Below, piece by piece: positions 44,557 through 54,759 of a DNA stretch of 64,000 nucleotides. Where the stretch lies: the NCBI RefSeq assembly GCF_030815255.1, contig NZ_JAUSWN010000017.1:1-64000 (forward strand), written 5' to 3'. The DNA is from Hathewaya limosa (GTDB taxonomy: Bacteria > Bacillota > Clostridia > Clostridiales > Clostridiaceae). The notes under the pieces were generated by a model. The model saw only the letters and a program-made list of their open reading frames with translations, was not told where the DNA came from and did no database searches. Every line of letters starts with the position of its first letter. Position 1 is the first letter of the stretch. The position numbers and the translations under genes are program-made.

Positions 44557-45741
44557 ATGAATAAACTTATGGAACAAGCTAGATTAATAAAAGATGATAT
44601 TATAAATTATAGAAGAACTATTCATAGTAATCCAGAAGTTGGATCTAAACTGACTAAAACCAAAACTTTTGTAATGGATAAGTTAAGAGAGTTTGGATAT
44701 GACCCTAAAGAAATATGTGAAAGTGGTATAGTTGCAACAATTAAAGGAAATAAGCCAGGGAAAACTTTTTTACTAAGAGCAGATATGGATGCATTACCAA
44801 TGAAGGAAGTTACTGATTGTGATTTTAAATCAACTAATGAATATATGCATTCATGCGGACATGATATGCATACTGCAATGCTTTTAGGTGCAGCTAAGCT
44901 ACTAAAACAAAATGAAGATCAAATAGAAGGTACTGTTAAATTAGTATTTCAACCAGATGAAGAAGGATTTACAGGTGCTAAGAATATGATTAAAGCAGGT
45001 GTTCTTGAAAATCCTAAAGTTGATGCAGCAATGGCAATGCATGTATATTCTGGTACACCTTCAAACATAATATTATGCGGATTAGGCACTAGTATAGCAG
45101 GATGTACTAGATTTAGAATAATTGTAAATGGATCTGGATGCCATGGGGCTATGCCTGAAACTGGAGTAGATCCTATTAATATAGCTTCACACATATATAT
45201 ATCCTTACAGGAAATAATAAGTAGAGAAATATCAGCTACTAAACCTGCCGTTGTAACAATAGGTAAATTTGTTGGAGGAGATGCACCAAATATAATACCA
45301 GGTGAGGTTATTATGGAAGGTACTATTAGAAGTCTAGATAAAGAAGTAGGACAATTTATATTTGAAAGAATGAATGATATTGTTACATCTACCGCTAAAA
45401 TGTTTAGAGGAGAAGCTAAGTTAATAGAGTTATCTTCAGTCCCTCCATTAAATAACGATGATAATTTAGCTCACGAGATCACTAATTACATGAAAGACTT
45501 AGTAGGTGAGAAATCAGTTATATTATTTGAATCTGGAGGAATGGGATCAGAAGATTTCGCTTCTTATTCATATGAAGTTCCAAGTCTATATGTTATGTTA
45601 GGTGCTGGCACTAAGCAAGAAAACCCTTTATTTGGGGAACCTATGCATAGTGAGAAAGTTGTGTTTAATGAAGATATATTGCCTACTGGAGCAGCTATAC
45701 ATGCATATAGTGCTATTATGTGGTTAAAAAATAATAAATAA
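44557..45741 (+). CDS. M20-family amidohydrolase (N-acyl amino acid / hippurate hydrolase type)
   Basis: A 394-residue metallopeptidase-fold enzyme. It has RADMDALPM (about 75-83), MHSCGHDMHTAMLLGAAKLL (about 95-114; C97-G-H-D metal site), QPDEEGFTGA with the catalytic Glu pair, AMHV near 170, and ESGGMGSEDFASYSYEVPS near 330. The members hydrolyse N-acyl amino acids or related amides in the cytoplasm with two metal ions. The size is normal. GAGG precedes the ATG. Confidence 0.9.
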   Translation: MNKLMEQARLIKDDIINYRRTIHSNPEVGSKLTKTKTFVMDKLREFGYDPKEICESGIVATIKGNKPGKTFLLRADMDALPMKEVTDCDFKSTNEYMHSCGHDMHTAMLLGAAKLLKQNEDQIEGTVKLVFQPDEEGFTGAKNMIKAGVLENPKVDAAMAMHVYSGTPSNIILCGLGTSIAGCTRFRIIVNGSGCHGAMPETGVDPINIASHIYISLQEIISREISATKPAVVTIGKFVGGDAPNIIPGEVIMEGTIRSLDKEVGQFIFERMNDIVTSTAKMFRGEAKLIELSSVPPLNNDDNLAHEITNYMKDLVGEKSVILFESGGMGSEDFASYSYEVPSLYVMLGAGTKQENPLFGEPMHSEKVVFNEDILPTGAAIHAYSAIMWLKNNK

Positions 45742-45769
45742 ACTAGTTTTTCTTCAGGAGGTATTTTAT

Positions 45770-45934
45770 ATGAAGGATAAAGAAAATAATTTATATAATA
45801 TCTTTTTAAGTTACTCGTATAGTGAATTAAAAGCTCTGTTTAAAAATGCTAAAACCAAAGAAGAACAAGACTTTTATATGATTTTATCAAATTTGGTATT
45901 ACAGAAAGAACAAGCAAAGTTACTAGGTAAATAG
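45770..45934 (+). CDS. Small 54-residue helical protein, unknown
   Basis: A perfect AGGAGG site lies 8 bases before the ATG at 45770. The product has KDKENNLYNIFLSYSYSELK and AKTKEEQDFYMILSNLVLQK; it is soluble and probably a helical hairpin. The next gene starts one base after its stop, so both are coupled. No homologue recognised. Confidence 0.7.
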   Translation: MKDKENNLYNIFLSYSYSELKALFKNAKTKEEQDFYMILSNLVLQKEQAKLLGK

Positions 45935-45935
45935 T

Positions 45936-46157
45936 ATGGTAACTTACATAAGTTTTGCATATTACTTTGATATACCTTTTGAAGAAACCTTAAATCGTCA
46001 TAAACAAAAACCTAATTGCCACGAATTTGGAGAAAAAGAAATAAGAAAATGGTGGAATGAAAAAGATTTATTGGATATCATTCCTGAAACATATATACAC
46101 AAAGATCTAAGCTTAAATGAAATAGTAGATATGGTTTATACTGATGTTATAAAATAA
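45936..46157 (+). CDS. Small 73-residue protein, unknown
   Basis: The ATG lies one base after the stop of the 54-residue gene. The protein has two aromatic-rich halves: YISFAYYFDIPFEETLNRHK and EIRKWWNEKDLLDIIPETYI. It is soluble, possibly DNA- or protein-binding. No family recognised. The two-gene layout resembles toxin-antitoxin or phage accessory pairs, without further support. Confidence 0.6.
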   Translation: MVTYISFAYYFDIPFEETLNRHKQKPNCHEFGEKEIRKWWNEKDLLDIIPETYIHKDLSLNEIVDMVYTDVIK

Positions 46158-46295
46158 AAATCATAAGCTATATTTTAGAACAACGTTGAAAATATCTAAA
46201 TTTTTAAGAGAAGTGTAATTTTCACTTCCCTTAGTTCACTTTTTATTAATATTGTCTGCTTAATAAAAATACTATGACTTAATTATATATTATAT

Positions 46296-46589
46296 TTACT
46301 TTAAAATATGGGATATGAGTACAATTAAAATACCTATGATAATTCCAATATCTACTGCAATACTTTTATCTCCATGCTTCTTTTTAAGCAACGTGAGGAT
46401 TTGTCCTATTATAACAAAAAACAATACTATCCCTATAGCTATTTTACTAAAAAATGAACTAAATGGAACATCAGTAATAAGAACTATAGATATTGGAATT
46501 AAGATAATTAACGAAGCAATTACATATAATATCCTATTTAGATTGTCATTTTTTATATATAATATAAAATCCAATTTATTAAATTTCAT
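46296..46589 (-). CDS. Small three-helix membrane protein
   Basis: A 97-residue protein with segments at about 20-38, 46-65 and 77-95. AAAGGAG precedes the ATG. Function unknown. Confidence 0.6.
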   Translation of the reverse strand: MKFNKLDFILYIKNDNLNRILYVIASLIILIPISIVLITDVPFSSFFSKIAIGIVLFFVIIGQILTLLKKKHGDKSIAVDIGIIIGILIVLISHILK

Positions 46590-46688
46590 TTCACTCTACT
46601 CCTTTCAATATAATTTACTCTTATTACGCATCTTTTCTACTAAGTATGTACTAAAGCCTTACTATATGATAATTATAATATAGTAAGG

Positions 46689-46811
46689 CTAAACAAATAT
46701 CACCTCTCTTTCTTTAGAATCTGTTATTTTTGTATAAGCATGGACTACTACATTGCAAACCATAAGATTCTTCATTTTAACAACTTCCTTATGAATTTCA
46801 AATAGTTGTAG
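46689..46811 (-). pseudogene. Remnant of an unrecognised gene
   Basis: A 40-codon frame directly after a stop reads EIHKEVVKMKNLMVCNVVVH then AYTKITDSKEREVIFV. An internal ATG with AAGGAAG upstream would give 28 residues. The rest of 46590-47037 shows no further gene. Confidence 0.3.
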
Positions 46812-47037
46812 TCACTTGAATCAGTAAATACTATGTTATAATTTTACTATATAAATACAGAAAGGAGATATGTTTTTTTAGTGTCTAAGAATTTCTTTAC
46901 AATTGAATAGTTCTGAATATTCAAAATAACAAATGTAAATTCAAAAGTAAGAAGGTAAACTAAGTACACTCTTAAAAAGTTTAATAAGGTCATAACAGGG
47001 AGATTTTAGGTATTAATACACATATGGGGATGATATT

Positions 47038-47526
47038 ATGAAATTTATAAAAAAACATTCAGCAAAGATTTTTTTTGTATTATTTTTTATTAGTTTTATA
47101 GTTGCTGCAGACAATATTTATGATAAATATAGAATGAGAGAGTCAATAAGAAGACGATTTTCTAATGCACTAAGTGCAGCTTCTTCTCATATTTATCTTA
47201 TGGATGAAACTGATAAAAGGCAAACAGAGATAAAAAACTTTGTTAAAGATGCAAAATTAGTTTTAGATATCACTTATTTTGCAGGTGATAATGCATTATG
47301 CCATGATAATCGAAAAAACCTAGAAACAATTCTAAATTATATAGAAAGAACCTTTTGTAATAATTCTAAAGAAATAAAACTTACACATAAGAAAAAAGAA
47401 TTTCTTTACAACTATTTAAATAAAATTGCTACATATCCTTATGATCAAACAACTTCAAAGAAGGTTATTGAGGAATTAGAAAGTATTGAATGTAGTTATA
47501 AAAATTTAATTACTATTTACAATTAG
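47038..47526 (+). CDS. Membrane-anchored helical accessory protein of an ABC cluster
   Basis: A 162-residue protein: basic start MKFIKKHSAKI, one membrane helix (about 11-26), then a helical extracellular or cytoplasmic domain with C86 and C102 (GDNALCHDNR; RTFCNNSKE). It lies two bases before the GTG of the next frame and 11 before the preferred TTG. A stump of the same gene precedes the ABC gene at 14651, so it is a conserved partner of this ABC type. Function unknown. Confidence 0.65.
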   Translation: MKFIKKHSAKIFFVLFFISFIVAADNIYDKYRMRESIRRRFSNALSAASSHIYLMDETDKRQTEIKNFVKDAKLVLDITYFAGDNALCHDNRKNLETILNYIERTFCNNSKEIKLTHKKKEFLYNYLNKIATYPYDQTTSKKVIEELESIECSYKNLITIYN

Positions 47527-47537
47527 GGGTGATAAAT

Positions 47538-49175
47538 TTGGAAGAATGCAACAGATATAAAAAAGAGCTTTTAAAAAAGTATAAAACTAGTATTATAAGA
47601 AATTCATTTATTGTGCTAGCATCAGTAATCTTAGAAATATTAGCACCTATAATATTTAAAGGTATTTTTGCAAAACATGAAAATGCCATTGAGTTTAATA
47701 ATTCAATAATATGGTTTTTAATTATTTTTACATTATCCTATGTAGTAAGAATTCTCTCTATATGGATTAGCTCTAAATTTAGCTTAAAGTTTAGAATTGA
47801 GGAAACAGAAGAATTATATAAAAAAATGTTTAAAATTAAATATAAAAAACTGAATTCCTTTACACCAGTATATTTAGTGGACAGGCTTAGTAACTCAATT
47901 AATGTTATTTCAGATTTAATTGTACAAAACATTCCTAAGTTAATAGTATCAATAATAGCCATATGTACAATTTTTATATTAATATTTAAAGTTAATAAAG
48001 GTCTATTTATCTTAAATCTACTTTTAATGATAGCTTATTACTTCGGTAAAAAGAGATTAACCTATAAATTAGGTATAAAATCACAACATATGCAAAAGCT
48101 TTGCTCCGAGAACTTTAAAAATGTATTAGCCGTTACATCTAATGTAGATTATATAAAACAGTCAGGGGATAACACCTGGTTGATTTCCTTAATTAAAGGA
48201 TATGTAAAAAATATTGAAAATGAAATTTATAGTGTCAATAAATATGAACAGTATATCTCCAGTGGAATAGAGTATTTAATTAACTTAATTCAAAGTCTAA
48301 CCTACATATATTTAGTCTATCTATATATGGATCATAAAATTTTAATGTCAGACTTAATATATATAAACTTAATAAACTCAATCTTCTTTGCAAAGCTTCA
48401 AGAACTTGCAAAAATAAACGTTGATTTAAGAGACTTAAAAGGTGCTCTTAACTTTATTGAAAATGAATTAATTGCTAATGAAGAAGAAAATGGTTCAATT
48501 TTAATTGATGAAATAAAGAAGATTTCAGCTAAGAATATTAAACTAGGATACGGAAAGGAACTAATTAAAGAGGGCAATTTCTCTAATAATAAAGGAGATA
48601 TAGTATATATTAAAGGAAAATCAGGTGTTGGGAAATCAACACTTACTAAAACCTTTAATAAGATGTTAGAATCAAACTTTATTAAAATTAATGGTATAGA
48701 TTTAAAAGAATTAAATAACGATTCCCTAAGAAACAGAATATCAATATTATCTCAAAATATATTTATGCTTCCTATAAGTATTAAAGATAACATTTTATTA
48801 GGTAGGGAAGTTAGTGAAGATAAATTTAACCATATAATTAATAAGCCATTTATGAAGAAGTTTTTAGAGTTAGATGATAAATTAGACACCATAATAAATG
48901 AAAATGGAAGTAATTTATCTGGTGGAGATAAGCAAAAAATAGCCTTAGCCAGGATATTAATTGATGATCCTGATGTGCTAATTCTAGATGAATCAACTAA
49001 CTCAATAGATGAATCTACCGCTAAAGAGATATTAGATGACGTTATGGAAACCTTTAGTGATAAAATAATTTATATTATTTCTCATGATAATTATGCTTAT
49101 AAATATTGTAATAATACTCTTGAAATAAATGAAAAAAATTTAAGCCAGTATAACCTAGTCAATAAAGAACTTTAA
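47538..49175 (+). CDS. Fused ABC transporter (membrane + ATPase)
   Basis: 545 residues from a TTG with GGGGTG upstream; a GTG at 47529 would lack a ribosome site. It has six helices (about 18-290). The ATPase domain has Walker A GKSGVGKST, LSGGDKQK, Walker B VLILDEST and switch histidine in IISHDN. All motifs are present. It has no peptidase domain. It lies between an anchored helical protein and a short membrane protein. Confidence 0.87.
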   Translation: MEECNRYKKELLKKYKTSIIRNSFIVLASVILEILAPIIFKGIFAKHENAIEFNNSIIWFLIIFTLSYVVRILSIWISSKFSLKFRIEETEELYKKMFKIKYKKLNSFTPVYLVDRLSNSINVISDLIVQNIPKLIVSIIAICTIFILIFKVNKGLFILNLLLMIAYYFGKKRLTYKLGIKSQHMQKLCSENFKNVLAVTSNVDYIKQSGDNTWLISLIKGYVKNIENEIYSVNKYEQYISSGIEYLINLIQSLTYIYLVYLYMDHKILMSDLIYINLINSIFFAKLQELAKINVDLRDLKGALNFIENELIANEEENGSILIDEIKKISAKNIKLGYGKELIKEGNFSNNKGDIVYIKGKSGVGKSTLTKTFNKMLESNFIKINGIDLKELNNDSLRNRISILSQNIFMLPISIKDNILLGREVSEDKFNHIINKPFMKKFLELDDKLDTIINENGSNLSGGDKQKIALARILIDDPDVLILDESTNSIDESTAKEILDDVMETFSDKIIYIISHDNYAYKYCNNTLEINEKNLSQYNLVNKEL

Positions 49176-49241
49176 ACATAAAAAAGTAACCAATTAGGTT
49201 CTAATATTGCATTTATGTAATAATTAAATACGTGACAAAAA

Positions 49242-49289
49242 TCTAAAGGCAACTGATAGAAGTATATTTTCTATCGGTTGCCTTTAGAT
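49242..49289. terminator. Long hairpin terminator between convergent genes
   Basis: A 20-base stem (one mismatch) TCTAAAGGCAACTGATAGAA around a 7-base loop. On the minus strand a run of T follows, so it suits the gene ending at 49408 best. Confidence 0.75.
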
Positions 49290-49407
49290 AACATAGGAAG
49301 ATTTTATAGATATATAATATTAGAATTTTATACTAGACTTAAAATGTAATCCTAGTCTAAAATTTTAATACATATTATTTGAACCCTATATTATATCTTG
49401 TAAAAGT

Positions 49408-49665
49408 TTATTTTAAATCTTTTTTTAATACACTTATTCCGGTGCTAATTCCAAATAATAACATAAAAAAACCAATGAACTTTAAGAAACATGAAACATT
49501 ACAGTACTCATTTAGAATTACTAAAAATGCTATACCAATTATCATTGTAAATAAAGATAAAAACATTTGTTTGATAGTAGGCATCTTGTTCAGCACATCT
49601 TTATTTATGATCATAAAAAAGATAAATATCATCAAAGTACTAAGAAGTAAGGAAACCCAACTCAT
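49408..49665 (-). CDS. Small membrane protein on the opposite strand
   Basis: 85 residues from the ATG at 49665, which has AAAGGA 9 bases upstream; longer starts lack such a site. Three transmembrane segments are predicted (about 3-18, 28-46 and 58-78). It lies between the two ABC genes, on the other strand. Function unknown. Confidence 0.55.
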   Translation of the reverse strand: MSWVSLLLSTLMIFIFFMIINKDVLNKMPTIKQMFLSLFTMIIGIAFLVILNEYCNVSCFLKFIGFFMLLFGISTGISVLKKDLK

Positions 49666-49972
49666 AAAGAACATTCCTTTCATGAAAAATATTTGTTGTA
49701 AATTCAAAGTAATTTTAAAACTAATATATCAGAAGTTATATCTAAATCGCAAGTTAATAATTAAAAAAATTACCTAAAAAGCGTAGAACCTTTAAAAGAA
49801 TTAAAAAAAATGTAATTTGCTATTGAATTTCTCACATCTGTTAGTATTAAATTAAAAGTTAAATGAGCTAAGAATATATTATAATCTGAAAATGTTAATT
49901 ATGAATTACACTATGAAAACTACCATTATATAAAAATAATGCTTTAAATAACTGATAAAAGGTGGGGTAATA

Positions 49973-51667
49973 TTGAAAAATCTTACGGGTATAAAAAAAT
50001 TGAGACCTTATTTGAATAAAAGAATAGGATTATTAATTTTTATATTTATTTTGGCCATAATAACTGCTATTCTCAATGTGCTGCCTATTCAAATCATTGG
50101 AATTATTACAGATCTACTATGTAAAACTAAAATAACACCCTTAAAACAATATATTATAAATATTACAGGAACCTCTATAGTAAACTTTATATTTCTTTTT
50201 CTTTTAATTTATGTAGTACAAGGGGTACTAGGAACACTATACGGCTATATAGTATCAGATCTAAATAATAAAATAATAAGTGAAGTTAGAGCTGATGCTT
50301 ATTCCTGGATTTTAAATAACAATAAATTTCATGAACAATTTAAAATTGGAGATACAATTTCAAGGTTAACTAATGATATTGAAGCCATAACTAGAACTGT
50401 AGCAGGCCCTTTAAATGGACTTCTAGTAGACTTATTAACCCTTATAGTCAGTTTGTACATTTTTCTATTATGGGATGTAAGACTTGCCTTAATTTCTCTA
50501 TTAGGAATTCCTATTATATACTTTATGTCTAAATGGATTGCTACTGAAAATCACAATATAACTGTAAAAGAAAGAGAAAGAATAGGAGATATAAGTGAAT
50601 ATCTATCTGATGTACTCCTAAACTTTTCCCTAATTAAGTCATACAAAACAGATATAAAAGAAAAAGCTATATTTAACAATATAAATAAGGATATATACTC
50701 CTACAGAAAAAACATATTAAAAAAGTTTAATATTTATTGGCCTGTTATCTATATAATTAACGGCTTAGGCACTGCTATAGTTGTCTATATAGTATATTTA
50801 TCAGTTCTTAAAGGAAACTTATCAGCAGGAGATGTAATAGTAGCTTATACTTACATAACTAAAATATATAGGCCTATTGTTTTACTAAGTAGATTTGGTA
50901 ATGATATAAGTATGGCAGACGCAAGTATAACTAGAGTATTTCAGTTAGAAAATCTATTTATAAATGAAAAGGAAAATAGTTTTATTTATAAGCCTCTAAC
51001 TAAACTAAAAGCCTTAGAACTAGAACTTAAAAATTTAACCATTGCTAATAAACAAACTTTAGTTGTAAAAGACATTAATTTAATCGTAAAAGCTAATACC
51101 TTAATTACTATTTACGGTGAAAGCGGTAAAGGGAAAAGTAGCATAATAAATAGCTTAGTGGGCTTTACCAATATTATATCTGGACAAATTCTTATAAATA
51201 ATATTGATTGCACAAATAAGCTTTCTCTAAGAAGATCCTTAATAAGGATCTGTTTTCAAAACCCTCATATATTTAAACGAAAGTTAGATGAAAATATATA
51301 CTACAACGCAGAGGAACATGTTAATTCTAAAATATTCAAAAAAGCTTATAATGATTTAGGCATGCTTAAATTATGTAATGAAAAAGGACAAAACAGTAAT
51401 TTAGGTGGCATCAATAATAGTCTATCTGGTGGTGAAAAGAAAAGGTTAGCTATATGTAGAACCTTAAATAAATATTCCCCCATATATGTTTTTGATGAAC
51501 CTACTTCTGAATTAGATGATGAAAATAGGCATAAAGTTAAATTTATATTAGAAGATTTAAAAAAAGAAGCTACTGTAATTGTAGTAACTCATGATAAAAG
51601 TTTAATGGACATTTCTAATGAAATTTATTATATAGAACAAAATCAATTAAAAAAATATCTAGTGTAA
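49973..51667 (+). CDS. Fused ABC transporter (membrane + ATPase)
   Basis: A 564-residue half-transporter with a TTG start after GGTGGGG. It has six helices (about 18-300). The ATPase domain has GESGKGKSS, LSGGEKKR, Walker B IYVFDEPTSELDDEN and switch histidine in VVVTHDK. It is not closely similar to the ABC gene at 47.5 kb, so the two may form a heterodimer. Confidence 0.87.
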   Translation: MKNLTGIKKLRPYLNKRIGLLIFIFILAIITAILNVLPIQIIGIITDLLCKTKITPLKQYIINITGTSIVNFIFLFLLIYVVQGVLGTLYGYIVSDLNNKIISEVRADAYSWILNNNKFHEQFKIGDTISRLTNDIEAITRTVAGPLNGLLVDLLTLIVSLYIFLLWDVRLALISLLGIPIIYFMSKWIATENHNITVKERERIGDISEYLSDVLLNFSLIKSYKTDIKEKAIFNNINKDIYSYRKNILKKFNIYWPVIYIINGLGTAIVVYIVYLSVLKGNLSAGDVIVAYTYITKIYRPIVLLSRFGNDISMADASITRVFQLENLFINEKENSFIYKPLTKLKALELELKNLTIANKQTLVVKDINLIVKANTLITIYGESGKGKSSIINSLVGFTNIISGQILINNIDCTNKLSLRRSLIRICFQNPHIFKRKLDENIYYNAEEHVNSKIFKKAYNDLGMLKLCNEKGQNSNLGGINNSLSGGEKKRLAICRTLNKYSPIYVFDEPTSELDDENRHKVKFILEDLKKEATVIVVTHDKSLMDISNEIYYIEQNQLKKYLV

Positions 51668-51929
51668 AATATTAAATTCTTTCTTTGATAAAATTAGATG
51701 TTACTTAAAAAGTTCCTTAAAAAAGCTTAGGTATTAAAATATGTAAGTCAAAGGAAGATAAAATTGCTAAAACTGCCATAGAACAATTATGTACTTTTAA
51801 GATATTACACTTAGAAAAACTTATATTATAAGATGTAATTTTATTATTTTAAGATAAAAATAAAAGAATTTAAATGTAGTTCTAGTATTATTAAAATAGC
51901 TTATTAGACACCAATAGGGGGTAGACAGA

Positions 51930-52388
51930 ATGCATAGCTTATTAGAAAACTCTTTATGTTGCATAATACTTGCTTTTGCAATGTTTTTACCAATATTTAT
52001 AATAGGACCTACGTTTTGCTTTATATTGTTTACCATAACTTTCTTTACCTTAGGAACTGTGCTTTATAAAAATACTATTTTCTATGAAAAGTATATAGCT
52101 AAATTTAGCAAAAATTATTATTATGAATACCTAGGTAAAGATATTACATCTAAACAACTAATGCAACATAAATATACTTTTATATATTATTATTGGGGAA
52201 TTAATGGATTTTTAAGTTTTCTAAGTTATTTCCAGTTTGAATACGTTAACTTTTGCCTTTTTAATAATCTTTTTCTACTATTTTTAAATTCTATAATTGG
52301 ACTTATCTTATATAAGAAATTTGAAAATTCTATTCAATACAATATTTCTTGTGTAATATATATTTTTTTATTGATTTTAAGTCTATGA
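51930..52388 (+). CDS. Membrane protein at the end of the ABC cluster
   Basis: A 152-residue protein with about four transmembrane helices (roughly 8-28, 29-46, 83-120 and 130-150) and an aromatic loop (SKNYYYEYLGKDITSKQLMQ). GGGGG precedes the ATG at a rather large distance. Unknown family. Confidence 0.5.
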   Translation: MHSLLENSLCCIILAFAMFLPIFIIGPTFCFILFTITFFTLGTVLYKNTIFYEKYIAKFSKNYYYEYLGKDITSKQLMQHKYTFIYYYWGINGFLSFLSYFQFEYVNFCLFNNLFLLFLNSIIGLILYKKFENSIQYNISCVIYIFLLILSL

Positions 52389-52452
52389 ATAACATCATAG
52401 ATTTATAATAAACATATTAAAATCCTTTTTTATACTAAATTGCTCATATTAA

Positions 52453-52486
52453 AAAATAACAAGGTTAATAACCTTGTTATTTTTTA
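52453..52486 (+). terminator. Terminator of the ABC cluster
   Basis: AATAACAAGGTT pairs with AACCTTGTTATT and is followed by TTTT. It is almost the same hairpin as at 14257. Confidence 0.85.
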
Positions 52487-52665
52487 GTCTAAAAAGAATA
52501 ATTCTTCAATAGTTACCTCTTTTCAATTAAATTTATAGCTCCTTTACAAGTGATTTTCTCTAACTATTATGGCTTTTGCTTAACTATCACTATAGTTTAG
52601 AAGTTCTATATGATATAATTATTATCAGATAATTCTAAAAACTTTAAAGAAAGGAACTACACTAC

Positions 52666-53475
52666 GTGTTAAAGAATACTACAAATAAAAAATAAACTCA
52701 TCACTAAATTCAGTATTTATAACCTTATTAGTAATTATGCTTGCAGATAGTTTAGGAAATGGAATGTGCTGCGTTGTATTGCCAGCCATATTAAGCAATT
52801 TAGGCGAAAAAAGCGCATGGCGATAAACCCAAAGATCAATCTAAGAGTCAATTAGAACCTAAATCAATACTAAATAAGTATTACTTAAGTCATTTAAAAA
52901 AGTACTTTCAAAATAAATATATTGTAGCCATTACTATTCCAAGTATTTTAATCTCCTGCTTAGATGTTTTTTATACTCTTATATTAGGTCTTTACCTTTT
53001 AAAGAATAAAGGATTTACAAGTTCCCAAATAGCACTTTTATGGTCAGCTATTTCAATAACAAATATTTTACTTCAAATTCCTTCTGGATTTTTAGCTGAT
53101 AAAAAGAAAAATATATCATTTTTATTATGCATTCTTCTAAATACGATAGGATTTTCAGTAATCATATCTAACATTAGCTCTATATATGTAATAATAGGAG
53201 GGGTTTTACTTATAAATACAGGTTGTACTATTTATACAACAGCTATGTCCGCCTTATTTGGAGATTTAACAACAAAGGAATCTAGACTAAGTGAATCTGA
53301 ATCTTATAGAATGATTCGTGGTATAGGAGAAGGGATCTTAACTATTACTTTAACTTTTGTATTTGATAAAAGCCCTATATTAGCTTTAACAATTATTGGT
53401 ACTTTAGTGATTTTAGGAACTATAATAACTTTGATTATTAATAGCAAATTTCAAAGATCCTTTAAATGCAACTAG
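52666..53475 (+). pseudogene. MFS transporter, broken
   Basis: A GTG with AAAGGA upstream starts the gene; a frame change occurs within 15 codons. The first helix then reads FITLLVIMLADSLGNGMCCV and ends in a stop at about 52825. Another frame carries the linker (KSILNKYYLSHLKKYFQNK) and the C-terminal helices through to 53475, with the loop GFLADKKKN. Helices 2-6 are missing. So the gene has at least a deletion and a frameshift. The ATG at 53245 is an internal codon of the C-terminal part. Confidence 0.75.
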
Positions 53476-53508
53476 AAATTTTTTCAGAAGAAAAATAATT
53501 AAAGATAT

Positions 53509-53556
53509 AAACTACAAACTCCAATGTCGCAAAAGACATTTATGTTTGTGGTTTTA
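53509..53556. terminator. Hairpin after the broken MFS gene
   Basis: AAACTACAAAC and GTTTGTGGTTT pair with a second inner stem (AATGTC with GACATT). A short T run follows. The rest of 53476-53862 shows nothing more than upstream sequence of the ABC-2 operon. Confidence 0.55.
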
Positions 53557-53862
53557 CCAATTTATTCATATAAAGATAGAAAATCTAAGTTCATCTTTTT
53601 TTCATAGCTCTATTTTAAGTTTTAAGAGCGTTTTTTATGTACTTGAATGGAATTGATCATAAATAATATAAGTTTCCTTAAATAGCCTTTTAACGCCTTT
53701 AGCATGTAAACTTACTTTTTTTATGCAAAATTCTTAGTTTTTTATGAGATTTCTCTCTAAATAAACAGTAATTTCGAAAATTTACAATTATATTACGAAT
53801 ATTGAAAATATTTTTTAACTTTGGTATTGTTTAGGAGTATATAAAAAATAAAGGAGGGAGCT

Positions 53863-54759
53863 ATGCGTATTTTAGAAATTAAGAATCTCAATAAATCCTA
53901 TAAACAAAATGTATTAAATAATGTAAGCTTTAATATTGAAGAAGGGGAAATTGTTGGATTAGTGGGACCTAATGGTGTAGGTAAAACAACACTAATGAAA
54001 ATAATTTCAAGATTATTAAAGGCTGATTCAGGTGAAGTTAAAGTTTGCAACATATCAAATAAGGGTAATCGAAAAGAATATTTAAAGAACTTTTCTTGTA
54101 TAATAGAAACTCCTGCTTTATATGAATCACTTACTGGATATGACAACATAGACTTTATAAGAAAAATAAACAAAATTTCAAAGGAAGATATGGACAAAGC
54201 CTTAGAATTTGTAGGTATAGGCAAAAAAATTCATGAGAAAGTTAAAAATTATTCCTTAGGAATGAAACAAAGGCTAGCCTTAGGTATATCCTTACTTACA
54301 GAACCCAAACTATTAATTTTAGATGAGCCTACTAATGGTTTAGATCCTACAGGAGTTATAGAGTTTAGAGAATTATTAATTTCACTAGCTAAGAAAAAAA
54401 ACATAAGTATCCTTATATCTTCTCACATATTATCAGACTTAGATAAAGTATGCTCCAAGGTTTTGTTTCTTAAAGATGGAAAGGTTATAGAATCTAATAT
54501 AAACACCCCTAAAGAAGAAATTCAAAATATATTATTAACCGTTGAATCTTCTAAGGATATACTTTTAAAAATAAGACAAATAGACTTTATAAATAATGCA
54601 GATATAATTGAAAATAATAAGATTTCAATATTAATAGATAAGAAAAAAACATCAAAATTCTTAGAGGAACTTTATAATAAAAAAATTGTATACAGTGATA
54701 TTGAAATTATTAAAGATAGTATGGAAAATCTTTATACTCAGGTTTATGGAGGAAAATAG
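53863..54759 (+). CDS. ABC-2 type transporter ATPase (bacitracin/lantibiotic-resistance type)
   Basis: A 298-residue ATPase with Walker A GPNGVGKTT, YSLGMKQRLALG signature, Walker B LLILDEPTNGLDPTGV and switch histidine in LISSHIL. The group resembles BcrA-like ATPases of peptide-antibiotic self-protection. AGGAGGGAG precedes the ATG. The permease gene follows at once. Confidence 0.88.
   Translation: MRILEIKNLNKSYKQNVLNNVSFNIEEGEIVGLVGPNGVGKTTLMKIISRLLKADSGEVKVCNISNKGNRKEYLKNFSCIIETPALYESLTGYDNIDFIRKINKISKEDMDKALEFVGIGKKIHEKVKNYSLGMKQRLALGISLLTEPKLLILDEPTNGLDPTGVIEFRELLISLAKKKNISILISSHILSDLDKVCSKVLFLKDGKVIESNINTPKEEIQNILLTVESSKDILLKIRQIDFINNADIIENNKISILIDKKKTSKFLEELYNKKIVYSDIEIIKDSMENLYTQVYGGK

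Noticed and set aside
46315..46683. 122-residue plus-strand frame opposite the membrane gene at 46296
   Set aside because: It is the shadow of the minus-strand gene, which has a strong ribosome site and proper membrane-protein composition.
51725..51830. Startless frame (SKEDKIAKTAIEQLC) between ABC gene and membrane gene
   Set aside because: Possibly a gene remnant, but it is short, has no start and matches nothing I know.
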